DNA from: Astragalus membranaceus
Taxonomy: Eukaryota; Streptophyta; Magnoliopsida; Fabales; Fabaceae
Length of the DNA stretch: 64,000 bases
Assembly: GCA_039519185.1 (NCBI GenBank)
Contig: CM076849.1
Coordinates: 79,033,621-79,097,620 of the forward strand
Reading direction: 5' to 3'
Shown here in pieces: positions 12,057-21,710 of this stretch. Numbering within the stretch: position 1 is the stretch's first letter; every line of letters begins with the position of its first letter. The notes beneath the pieces were generated by a model. That model worked only from the letters and a program-made list of their open reading frames with translations. It ran no database searches and was not told where the DNA came from. A program made the position numbers and the translations under genes.

Positions 12057-13421
12057 TGTAACATCCCTAATTTTTAAAGACTCGTATTACGATGCCTAAG
12101 ACCGATTAATTATTTGTGGGAATAATTAGTCGTGTCTCGGGGATTATTATTCGAGGAAAAGTCCAAAGAAATTCTATTCCAAACTTAATTGTGGCTTAGT
12201 CATGGTTAATTATAACATTTTAAGCTGAAGGGCAAATTGGTCAATTCACACCTTCAGTATATATATACTTTTTACAACCTGAACCTCAGCATTTCAACAC
12301 TTATTCATTTCTGGAAAAACTGAAATCTGAAACAGAGTGAGAGGAGAGGGGGAGAGCTCGCGAAGGGGAGAAGAGGAAGTGGAAGGGAAACCCAAATTTT
12401 CTTCTTGCATGTAAGTCCTTCTTCAACATTCCTACTCCATTTTCCAATTCCTTTCTAATGAGCCAAGTTTCAAAGCCTGATTCTCCCTATATCTCTCTTT
12501 GCCATTTTCGCATATCAAAGCTTCAAGGTTGAAGAAGATGAAGTTCTGAACCTCCACCTTGATGCATGTTAATATCCAGCTGAAATTAGTGAATGTAAGT
12601 ATTTCCCTTCAATTTCAAATGTCTATTCTGAAGTACAATCTCAGTTTCTGATTCCCTCTAACTCTCAATCCCCATTTTCGAATTTGAACCTTCATTGGTG
12701 AAGAACATGGAAATCTGAACTTGATTCTCCCTGCATGTCCAGTTGTTGCTGTTCTGTTGCATTTCGAAATTGGAGAAGGGTTTAAGCTGGGGATTTTGTT
12801 TCAGTTGCTACCTTGAAGCTGGTTGTTTCTGGTTCAGTGAAGGAATTGCTGCTGTAACTCTGTTGGTGCTTTTGTTGGTGTCAGTTCGTGTGCTTTGGTG
12901 TTTCGCTCTTCGCGTGTTCGATCGGAATTTCAAGTGAAATCGACGTGAGTGGGGGTTCTATTACCGGCTTCCGATTTCTCGTTTCGTCGCTCCGATTGAT
13001 TCCAAACCACTTCTAATCTCCTTCCCGATTAGTAGTGACATAATTAACCTAATAAAAACTCCGTTTTAAGCATGTTCAACTTGAGTTTTTGAAAAGAGAT
13101 CTTAAAGGTTAATTGAACCGAAAACCGGAAACTTAGACCGCGTGTGAGATAATGTTTTTGGCATAACAAACTGGATCGTGGATCCTTCTCGACGCTATGA
13201 TTATAACGCCGGATGTCTAACTTCGAATTCATCAAAACGGGTTATAGATCGATGATAGATATAGATATCTAAAACTGAAAAGACGGTCCTATGAGGACAT
13301 GATGTATATTTTATTATATATCGCGTTGGGTGACGACCCGACAAGTAGCATACTAGGAAGGGAAGTCATGAGCCCTCACCCTAGGCCCTGTATACGTTTT
13401 GGCGTGGTCAATTCGTGGGTT

Positions 13422-13614
13422 ACCGGGATTAGTGAACTGTTGCACGGCCGGTTTATGCTAAGTTAAGAACACGATTCGCCGGGATTAATGAGCTGTTGCA
13501 CGGTCGGCGTTTCGCTTGGAAAGCTAGTGATTATAAATTAATCGACTAGGCTTAATAATATAAATGATAGTACTTAAATTACCGAGATTAGTGATCTGTT
13601 GCACGGTCGGTAAT
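13422..13614 (+). repeat. Stem-loop module array, element 2 5' LTR (three copies)
   Basis: Each copy has a conserved core with TTAGTGA, CTGTTGCACGG between complementary arms. The arms are ACCGG/CCGGT (13422-13426, 13448-13452), CGCCG/CGGCG (13477-13481, 13505-13509, with outer CGA/TCG) and ATTACCG/CGGTAAT (13578-13584, 13608-13614). The arms change between copies but stay complementary. The right LTR has the same array at 20561-20753. Confidence 0.75.
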
Positions 13615-13714
13615 GGGCAATATTTATGTTGACAGATAGTTATATATATTTAACTATGCGGTAATCGGTTTTAAAATAAACCGAGTGATAGTGAGGGGGC
13701 ACGGTAGGACTCAC

Positions 13715-13731
13715 TGAGACAAGTTGTCTCA
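13715..13731 (+). repeat. Perfect hairpin near the LTR 3' part, element 2
   Basis: TGAGACAA and TTGTCTCA flank a single G. A matching hairpin with a changed pair, TGAGAT/ATCTCA, sits at the equivalent place in element 3 (45796-45810). In both, a TTTTACAGAG segment follows shortly in element orientation. The copy in the right LTR is at about 20854-20870. Confidence 0.7.
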
Positions 13732-14122
13732 CCCAATCATATTTGTTGTTTTTACAGAGAAGCAGGGCAAGAGGAAGAGTACCCGACACGGATAGGTGAA
13801 GTGCTCTTGGAGATGTCAAGAACGGATAGTCTTGATGTTTATTTCCTATTTGGTTGTCTCTGTATGGTTATATAACTTGTAGTTGCTATGAGTTGTATAA
13901 ACCCTTATGAATTCTGTTTATTAAGTATTGAACACGGTGTTGTATTCCTTTTTGGATCTTGGATTCGTGTATGGAATTAAGACGGCTTAGTCCGAAATAT
14001 TATGTTTTAATTCGGAAAAATTTTATACGTTCAATACTTAAGCAGGAATTGTGTCCTCTGATTATTGCTAATATTGTGCATTGCGGTATATCTACACGTT
14101 AGAAATATCGGGGTGTTACATT

Positions 14123-14134
14123 TGGTATCAGAGC
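14123..14134 (+). other. Primer binding site, element 2
   Basis: TGGTATCAGAGC lies two bases after the LTR end. It is complementary to the 3' end of initiator tRNA-Met. Confidence 0.92.
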
Positions 14135-14257
14135 AGTTCGACCTAGTCGGACTTAGATGTTAAGAGTCTTTTACGTCTTCTAAGTCTGATTTTTCTTAGT
14201 ATGCTATTAGACATTGAGCCTGATCAACTTAATACTTTGTGCATACTTCACAGAATC

Positions 14258-17200
14258 ATGGCTGGAAGAGGTTGGAGAAACCCACCTGTTGATCCTCATC
14301 AAGAATGGATGCAGAATGTCATAGAGACTCAGCAGAAAATGATGAATGACATGATGCTGATGCAACAGCAACAGATGGCTCAAATGGCTCAAATGCAGCA
14401 GATGCATCAGATGCCTCAACCACAACCAGCTGAGCCAATCAATGTGCCAACACCTGAGGATCCCAACAGGGTGTATTTTCGGTTTTTGAAGATGAAACCC
14501 CCAACCTTCAAAGGAGGATCCGATGAAATGAAAACCCATTTCTGGGTAGATGCCATGGAAAGGATCTTTATGACCTTGCAATGCAATGAAGAAGAGAAGG
14601 TAATTTGTGCTGCTAACGCTCTGGATGAAGATGCTCATACATGGTGGACTAATGCACGTAGAATGTTGCAAACCCAAGGAGCACCTCTTAACTGGGTTAA
14701 CTTTAAGGAGTTGTTCCTAGGTCATTATTTTCCGGATACGGAAAGGCTTGCTAAGCAGATGGAGTTCGTCAGTCTGAAACAGGGAGATATGTCGGTTGGT
14801 GAGTATGCCGCCAAGTTTGAAAGGCTATCGCAGTTTTATGAATTGGGGACTAACGCTCCCGATGATAAATGGAAAATGGTTATGTTCAAACAAGGTCTTC
14901 GAGGTGATGTGAATCAAGGTCTCAGTTCTTATTCCTTGGCCACTTATCCTGCTTTGGTTCAACAAGCTCATTCAGCTGAAAGTGATCTCAAGAGAATGTA
15001 TGCTGAAAGGAAGGATTTTTGGAAAGAGAAACGAAAGGGTAACGAATCAACTTCTTCAAACCCCAGAAGAAAGGGAATCTATGAGAAGGGAAAGCACGAT
15101 CAAATGACCGATTCTTCAAAACCTAGCAAGTGTAATCACTGCAAGAAATATCACAAAGGCCGATGTCAAGCGGCACCAGACCAATGCTACTTTTGTAAGG
15201 AGGAAGGTCACTATGCTAATAAATGCCCAGCAAGAAAAGCTTTCTTAGAGTCTCCTGATGCTCCTAGACAGGCTCGAGTCAACACTTTGGATGCTAAGAC
15301 CATCAAACCAGCTGATAACCTTATAAGGGGTACAGGTTCTCTCTTTAATAAAACTATTAATATTCTGTATGACTCTGGTGCTACTCATTGCTTTATCTCT
15401 GAAGCAAGTGCTGAACGGCTAGGATTAATAGTATCTCCTATATCCGAGCCAATAACTATCCTTACTGCTGCAAAGGGTCGTGTGCGAACCCAATCATTAT
15501 GCCTTAACTGTTTGCTCACGATAGGAAGCAGGGATTTTGTTGTTGATTTTATCTGTTTGCCTATGAGGGGGATGGAGATCGTTTTGGGAATGAATTGGAT
15601 GACTTCCAATCACATTACTATTGACTGTTTCAATCCTGCAATTAATTTTCCTTCTGAAGTAGCGGAACATTCGCTACCTACAGATGATGGTGTTATTTCG
15701 TTCGCTTCAGCCAGCCAGTCTCTATTCCAAGGTGCGGAAGCTTTTGTTGTTATTTTGTCTGCATCAACTGAAGCTGATTTGGATTTATTGTCTATTCAAG
15801 TTGTTAATGAATTCTTAGATGCTTTTCCCGAGGAAGTTTCCTCTTTGCCTCCAGAACGAGAGGTAGAATTCTCTATAGATTTGGCGCCTGGTGCAGGGCC
15901 AATATCCATAGCACCTTATAGGATGTCTCCTCTCGAACTGAAGGAATTGAAGTCCCAACTTGAGGAATTAATTTCCAAGAAGTTTATTCGACCGAGTGCT
16001 TCTCCATGGGGTGCTCCGGTATTGCTAGTCAAGAAGAAGGACGGAAGCATGAGGTTATGCATAGACTACCGTCAGCTGAATAAAATCACTATCAAGAACA
16101 AGTATCCATTACCAAGGATAGATGATCTACTTGACCAACTCCGAGGTGCTAAAGTTTTCTCCAAGATTGATCTAAGGTCAGGGTACCATCAAATCAGGGT
16201 AAGAGCCTTAGACATTCCGAAGAGTGCTTTTCGTACGAGGTACGGACACTACGAGTTTGTGGTGATGCCCTTCGGATTGACTAACGCTCCAGCCGTATTC
16301 ATGGATTATATGAATAGAGTATTCCATTCCTACCTAGATCAGTTTGTGGTCGTCTTTATTGATGATATCTTGGTTTACTCAAGGTCAGTTGAGGAGCATG
16401 CTCAGCATCTCCGCTTTGTCCTAGGAGTACTCCGAGAAAAGAAACTCTATGCTAAACCGTCGAAATGTGACTTTTGGATGTCCGAAGTGAAGTTCTTGGG
16501 TCACGTGATTTCTCAGGAAGGGGTTGCAGTTGATCCTAGCAAGGTGGAAGCAGTGTTGAATTGGGAACGACCGACGTCAGTGACTGAGATCAGAAGCTTT
16601 CTGGGTTTAGCTGGTTACTATAGAAGATTCATTGAAGGTTTTTCACAATTGGTACTTCCGCTTACTCGATTGACTCGCAAAGGTCAACCGTTTACTTGGG
16701 ATGCCGATTGTGAAGAATGTTTCCTTGGATTGAAAGAAAATTTAACTTCTGCTCCGATCCTAATTCTTCCAGATCCATCATTGGGATTTCAAATTTACAG
16801 TGATGCATCTGGGAAGGGTTTAGGACGTGTTCTCATGCATAATCAACATGTGGTGGCCTACGCATCTAGACAACTGAAAACTCATGAGCGGAATTACCCA
16901 ACTCATGATTTGGAGTTGGCGGCTATTGTAGTTGCACTGAAAATTTGGAGACATTACCTTTACGGTTCTCGTTTCGAAGTTTTTAGTGATCACAGGAGCT
17001 TGAAGTATCTGTTTGACCAAAAAGAGTTGAATAATAGGCAACGAAGATGGACTGAATTTTTGAAGGACTACGACTTCGAATTGAAATATCACCCTGGGAA
17101 AGCCAATGTGGTAGCAGATGCTCTAAGCAGGAAGTCTATCCACGCGGCTAGGTTAATGATTCACGAGATGGCTTTGTTAGAGTCGTTCAGAGACTTGAAG

Positions 17201-18178
17201 CTCAAGGTAGCAAGAAAGAGGGACCGTATAGTGTTGCGGCATATTCGGATAGCCAGTGTATTAAGGGAACAAATCCGTGTAGCTCAAGAAGCTGATGTGA
17301 AGTTACAGTCTCGGAGAGGATTGCCAGATTTTACTGAGGATAGCGATGGCATGATTTGCTTTAATGGGAGGATTTGTGTTCCCGATGATGATGATATCAA
17401 AAGGCAAGTATTGGAAGAAGCTCATAGGAGTCAGTACTCTGTACATCCGGGATCCACCAAGATGTACCGAGACCTGAAGTTAATGTATTGGTGGCCTGGG
17501 ATGAAGGCCGAGGTTGCAGCATTTGTTTCTCGGTGCTTAACTTGTCAGAAAGTTAAGGCGGAACACCGAAGACCGGGCGGTCAGTTACAACCGCTAGATG
17601 TGCCAGTTTGGAAATGGGAAGATATCTTAATGGACTTCGTTATGGGTTTGCCGAGGTCACAGGCCGGCAATGATTCTATTTGGGTAATAGTGGACCGATT
17701 GACTAAATCCGCTCACTTTATTCCCGTACGTTCGACTTATAAAGTTTCCAAGTTAGCAGATGAATATGTGAAGAACATTGTCAGACTGCATGGAGTTCCA
17801 ACGAGTATCGTGTCAGACCGAGATCCCAAGTTTACTTCCAGATTCTGGAGAGCATTGAATGAAGCTTTGGGGACTAGAGTGCGGGTTAGCACTGCTTATC
17901 ATCCTCAGACTAACGGTCAGACGGAGAGGACTATTCAGACTCTGGAGGACATGCTTCGGGCTTGTGTGCTCGATAGCGGGAGAAAATGGGAGGACCATCT
18001 TCCATTAGTAAAATTCTCCTACAACAACAATTACCACTCCAGCATTGGAATGGCAACGTTTGAAGCACTTTATGGTAGGAAGTGTAGAACTCCGTTGTGT
18101 TGGTGGGAGATTGGTGAAGATAAGTTTTTGGGATCCGATATGGTTCGCGAGACTACTGAGAAGATCAAGTTAATCTGA
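14258..18178 (+). CDS. Gag-Pol polyprotein, Tekay-like chromovirus (element 2)
   Basis: The start chosen is the ATG at 14258 (MAGRGWRNPP), in frame with an upstream ATG at 14201 that is too close to the primer site region to be favoured. In order: gag capsid domain (about 14460-15060); CCHC knuckle CxxC-x4-H-x4-C at 15184-15228; aspartic protease with YDSGATH near 15368; reverse transcriptase with FIDDILVY near 16354; RNase H (SDASGKGLG near 16796, HDLELAA, FSDHRSLKYL); integrase HHCC region near 17430-17560; and DDE residues in WEDILMDF, VSDRDPKF and GQTER. All catalytic residues I checked are present. The frame ends at TGA 18176-18178, where the family continues through Arg into the C-terminal GPY/F and chromodomain part. 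A single CGA-to-TGA change explains this. Reading would give a product lacking the chromatin-targeting tail. Confidence 0.93.
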   Translation: MAGRGWRNPPVDPHQEWMQNVIETQQKMMNDMMLMQQQQMAQMAQMQQMHQMPQPQPAEPINVPTPEDPNRVYFRFLKMKPPTFKGGSDEMKTHFWVDAMERIFMTLQCNEEEKVICAANALDEDAHTWWTNARRMLQTQGAPLNWVNFKELFLGHYFPDTERLAKQMEFVSLKQGDMSVGEYAAKFERLSQFYELGTNAPDDKWKMVMFKQGLRGDVNQGLSSYSLATYPALVQQAHSAESDLKRMYAERKDFWKEKRKGNESTSSNPRRKGIYEKGKHDQMTDSSKPSKCNHCKKYHKGRCQAAPDQCYFCKEEGHYANKCPARKAFLESPDAPRQARVNTLDAKTIKPADNLIRGTGSLFNKTINILYDSGATHCFISEASAERLGLIVSPISEPITILTAAKGRVRTQSLCLNCLLTIGSRDFVVDFICLPMRGMEIVLGMNWMTSNHITIDCFNPAINFPSEVAEHSLPTDDGVISFASASQSLFQGAEAFVVILSASTEADLDLLSIQVVNEFLDAFPEEVSSLPPEREVEFSIDLAPGAGPISIAPYRMSPLELKELKSQLEELISKKFIRPSASPWGAPVLLVKKKDGSMRLCIDYRQLNKITIKNKYPLPRIDDLLDQLRGAKVFSKIDLRSGYHQIRVRALDIPKSAFRTRYGHYEFVVMPFGLTNAPAVFMDYMNRVFHSYLDQFVVVFIDDILVYSRSVEEHAQHLRFVLGVLREKKLYAKPSKCDFWMSEVKFLGHVISQEGVAVDPSKVEAVLNWERPTSVTEIRSFLGLAGYYRRFIEGFSQLVLPLTRLTRKGQPFTWDADCEECFLGLKENLTSAPILILPDPSLGFQIYSDASGKGLGRVLMHNQHVVAYASRQLKTHERNYPTHDLELAAIVVALKIWRHYLYGSRFEVFSDHRSLKYLFDQKELNNRQRRWTEFLKDYDFELKYHPGKANVVADALSRKSIHAARLMIHEMALLESFRDLKLKVARKRDRIVLRHIRIASVLREQIRVAQEADVKLQSRRGLPDFTEDSDGMICFNGRICVPDDDDIKRQVLEEAHRSQYSVHPGSTKMYRDLKLMYWWPGMKAEVAAFVSRCLTCQKVKAEHRRPGGQLQPLDVPVWKWEDILMDFVMGLPRSQAGNDSIWVIVDRLTKSAHFIPVRSTYKVSKLADEYVKNIVRLHGVPTSIVSDRDPKFTSRFWRALNEALGTRVRVSTAYHPQTNGQTERTIQTLEDMLRACVLDSGRKWEDHLPLVKFSYNNNYHSSIGMATFEALYGRKCRTPLCWWEIGEDKFLGSDMVRETTEKIKLI

Positions 18179-18670
18179 GAAAGGATGAAGGTTGCTCAGA
18201 GTCGCCAAAAGAGCTATGCTGACAACCGAAGGAGACCGTTGGAATTTGAGGTTGGTGATCATGTGTTCTTGAAAGTTTCTCCAACCATAGGCACCGAGAG
18301 AGCCTTGCGAGCGAAGAAGCTCAGCCCTCGATATGTTGGACCTTTCCAAATCGTCGAGCGAATTGGGCCAGTTGCCTATCGTCTTGCATTGTCTCCGGCC
18401 CTATCAAATCTCCATGATGTGTTCCACGTGTCTCAGTTGAGGAAGTATGTTCCCGATCTACATCAATCGTTGAGTGTTAATACAATTGACCTGCGACCGA
18501 ACTTGTCATTTCAACCTTATCCTAGCCATATCTTAGAGCGCGGTATGAAGACTCTGCGTTCAAGGACAATTCCGATTGTAAAAGTAGTCTGGGATGGCTT
18601 TTCAGCCGAAGAGGCTACCTGGGAAGTGGAAGAAGACATGTGTGCTCGATATCCATATCTCTTTCAGTAA
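18179..18670 (+). pseudogene. C-terminal integrase tail and chromodomain, cut off by one stop
   Basis: The same frame as the upstream polyprotein continues as ERMKVAQSRQKSYAD. It then shows the GPY/F module (RYVGPFQIVERIG, VFHVSQLRKYV) and a chromodomain-like end (VWDGFSAEEATWEVEEDM). In chromoviruses this tail is thought to guide integration to heterochromatin. It is separated from Gag-Pol only by the TGA at 18176, so it can be made only by readthrough or in a copy without that stop. No other break is seen in it. Confidence 0.88.
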
Positions 18671-18704
18671 TGTACGTTTCGTCAATTTTGAGGACAAAAT
18701 TTTT

Positions 18705-18718
18705 AAAAGTTGGGGAGA
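18705..18718 (+). other. Polypurine tract, element 2
   Basis: AAAAGTTGGGGAGA lies just before the right LTR at 18720. It follows TTTTGAGGACAAAATT, the usual close of this lineage. Confidence 0.85.
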
Positions 18719-18719
18719 T

Positions 18720-21244
18720 TGTAACATCCCTAATTTTTAAAGACTCGTATTACGATGCCTAGGACCGATTAATTATTTGTGGGAATAATTAGTCGTGTCT
18801 CGGGGATTATTATTCGAGGAAAAGTCCAAAGAAATTCTATTCCAAACTTAATTGTGGCTTAGTCATGGTTAATTATAACATTTTAAGCTGAAGGGCAAAT
18901 TGGTCAATTCACACCTTCAGTATATATATACTTTTTACAACCTGAACCTCAGCATTTCAACACTTATTCATTTCTGGAAAAACTGAAATATGAAACAGAG
19001 TGAGAGGAGAGGGGAGAGCTCGCGAAGGGGAGAAGAGGAAGTGGAAGGGAAACCCAGATTTTCTTCTTGCATGTAAGTCCTTCTTCAACATTCCTACTCC
19101 ATTTTCCAATTCCTTTCTAATGAGCCAAGTTTCAAAGCCTGATTCTCCCTATATCTCTCTTTGCCATTTTCGCATATCAAAGCTTCAAGGTTGAAGAAGA
19201 TGAAGTTCTGAACCTCCACCTTGATGCATGTTAATATCCAGCTGAAATTAGTGAATGTAAGTATTTCCCTTCAATTTCAAATGTCTATTCTGAAGTACAA
19301 TCTCAGTTTCTGATTCCCTCTAACTCTCAATCCCCATTTTCGAATTTGAACCTTTATTGGTGAAGAACATGGAAATCTGAACTTGATTCTCCCTGCATGT
19401 CCAGTTGTTGCTGTCCTGTTGCATTTCGAAATTGGAGAAGGGTTTAAGCTGGGGATTTTGTTTCAGTTGCTACCTTGAAGCTGGTTGTTGCTGGTTCAGT
19501 GAAGGAATTGCTGCTGTAACTCTGTTGGTGCTTTTGTTGGTGTCAGTTCGTGTGCTTTGGTGTTTCGCTCTTCGCATGTTCGATCGAAATTTCAAGTGAA
19601 ATCGACAACGTGAGTTCTACTCATGATTAGGAAATATTGCTTTCTGAAATTATGTTGTTTTCAGTTCTAAGACAAAATACTGATTTCGAAATGTTTAAGA
19701 ACCGAAAACCGTTTTATTAAAACTATTGCGTTTTACGGTCTTTCCTTAAAATCTATATTTATGTTATATAATTTATGAACTGGATATATAGTCTGGAATT
19801 GCCTGGATTTTCTGTATTTCAGGTGGGATTGAGATTAGGAATCAAACTGGGATCGATCGGAGAAACGAATCGGTAAAATCTGTGCAAGTTCTGTAACAGA
19901 ACAGGACGCACGGATCGTGCGCCCCTGGGCACGGACCGTGCGCCTGCTTCGGTTTGGCAAAATTGCGAAATAGTACAGGAAACACGGATCGTGCGCCCCT
20001 GGGCACGGACCGTGCGCTCCCTTCGGATTGACTGGATGGTTTTAGGTGCATCACGCACGGGTCGTGTGCCCCTGGGCACGGACCGTGCGTGGGGTTCTAT
20101 TACCGGCTTCCGATTTCTCGTTTCGTCGCTCCGATTGATTCCAAACCACTTCTAATCTCCTTCCCGATTATTAGTGACATAATTAACCTAATAAAAACTC
20201 CGTTTTAAGCATGTTCAACTTGAGTTTTTGAAAAGAGATCTTAAAGGTTAATTGAACCGAAAACCGGAAACTTAGATCGTGTGTGAGATAATGTTTTTGG
20301 CATAACAAACCGGATCGTGGATCCTTCTCGACGTTATGATTATAACGCCGGATGTCTAACTTCGACTTCATCAAAACGGGTTATAGATCGATGATAGATA
20401 TAGATATCTAAAACTGAAAAGACGGTCCAATGCCGACATGATGTATATTTTATTATATATCGCGATGGGTGACGACCCGACAAATAGCATACTAGGAAGG
20501 GAAGTCATGAGCCTTCACCCTAGGCCCTGTATACGTTTTGGCGTGGTCAATTCGTGGGTTACCGGGATTAGTGAACTGTTGCACGGCCGGTTTATGCTAA
20601 GTTAAGAACACGATTCGCCGGGATTAGTGAGCTGTTGCACGGTCGGCGTTTCGCTTGGAAAGCTAGTGATTATAAATTAATCGACTAGGCTTAATAATAT
20701 AAATGATAGTACTTAAATTACCGAGATTAGTGATCTGTTGCACGGTCGGTAATGGGCTATATTTATGTTGACAGATAGTTATATATATTTAACTATGCGG
20801 TAATCGGTTTTAAAATAAACCGAGTGATAGTGAGGGGGCACGGTAGGACTAACTGAGACAAGTTGTCTCACCCAATCATATTTGTTGTTTTTACAGAGAA
20901 GCAGGGCAAGAGGAAGAGTACCCGACACGGATAGGTGAAGTGCTCTTGGATAGTCTTGATGTTTATTTCCTATTTGGTTGTCTCTGTATGGTTATATAAC
21001 TTGCAGTTGCTATGAGTTGTATAAACCCTTATGAATTCTGTTTATTAAGTATTGAACACGGTGTTGTATTCCTTTTTGGATCTTGGATTCGTGTATGGAA
21101 TTAAGACGGCTTAGTCCGAAATATTATGTTTTAATTCGGAAAAAGTTTATACGTTCAATACTTAAGCAGGAATTGTGTCCTCTGATTATTGCTAACATTG
21201 TGCATTGTGGTATATCTACACGTTAGAAATATCGGGGTGTTACA
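18720..21244 (+). mobile_element. LTR retrotransposon element 2, 3' LTR
   Basis: A 2525 bp LTR, TGTAACATCCC...GTTACA, followed by the duplication GAAAA at 21245-21249. It is longer than the left LTR because it holds about 480 bp at about 19613-20093 that the left LTR lacks. That segment contains three GC-rich repeats at about 19912-20090. The hairpin array of the left LTR is repeated at 20561-20753. Confidence 0.95.
19912..20090 (+). repeat. GC-rich near-palindromic repeats in element 2 3' LTR
   Basis: Three copies, spaced about 70 bp, of two near-palindromic 11-13-mers (CACGGATCGTG and GCACGGACCGTGC, or close variants) separated by CCCCTGGG or similar. They are strikingly GC- and CpG-rich against AT-rich surroundings. 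Element 3 LTRs hold a similar pair near 46640-46675. Confidence 0.8.
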
Positions 21245-21484
21245 GAAAATCTGAGGCAGGTGTATTATGTTCCATATCCATCAACTCAGAGAGGATGGTG
21301 TGTTGCAATTAAGACAAAACCACGGGGTCGCATTGAAGCCATTGATGCGGAGGATGAGGTTCCTTATCAGGTGGACGAAATTTCAGGAGTAGATGAGGTA
21401 ATTGAATTTGAACCGATTGACTCATTATGTGATGATCGACACCTAGTTGAAGAAGTAGATGAAGAACAGAATGAAGATGAATAA
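21245..21484 (+). pseudogene. CACTA transposase, 3' end after element 2
   Basis: Directly after the duplicated GAAAA, the DUF4216 frame resumes with LRQVYYVPYPSTQRGW and continues into an acidic C-terminal tail rich in Glu and Asp. The tail ends at TAA 21482-21484. A tandem ATGAAGATGAAGAACAGA unit continues past the stop. Removing element 2 and one GAAAA rejoins the two halves in one frame, showing that the retroelement entered a coding exon. Confidence 0.88.
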
Positions 21485-21710
21485 GAGAATGAAGATGAAG
21501 AACAGAATGAAGATGAATAAGAGAATGTTGTATTTGATTAATCTTATATATATTGTCTACTTATGTTGACTCCTTATGTTGTCTTTAAATTTATTAGAAT
21601 CATTAATATATCAATATTTTTCTTGTTAATTTACATTATTTAAATTATTTATAAATATATATATAATTAATGTTGTTAGTATCACATTTCGTTTCTATTT
21701 TTTCATAGAT

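Larger units (their letters stand above)
12057..14120 (+). mobile_element. LTR retrotransposon element 2, 5' LTR
   Basis: This 2064 bp LTR runs TGTAACATCCC...GGGTGTTACA. A TATATATATA stretch near 12259 is a candidate TATA region. Compared with the right LTR I count roughly 25-30 substitutions over about 2 kb, so element 2 is clearly older than elements 1 and 3. Relative to the right LTR it lacks about 480 bp between 12944 and 12952, but keeps a 16 bp segment near 13810 that the right LTR lacks. Three copies of a stem-loop module lie at 13422-13614. Confidence 0.95.

Noticed and set aside
13422..13614. Hammerhead ribozyme (retrozyme) in the LTR
   Set aside because: The hammerhead core CUGAUGA and GAAA with a cleavage GUC at the right place are not present in the modules.
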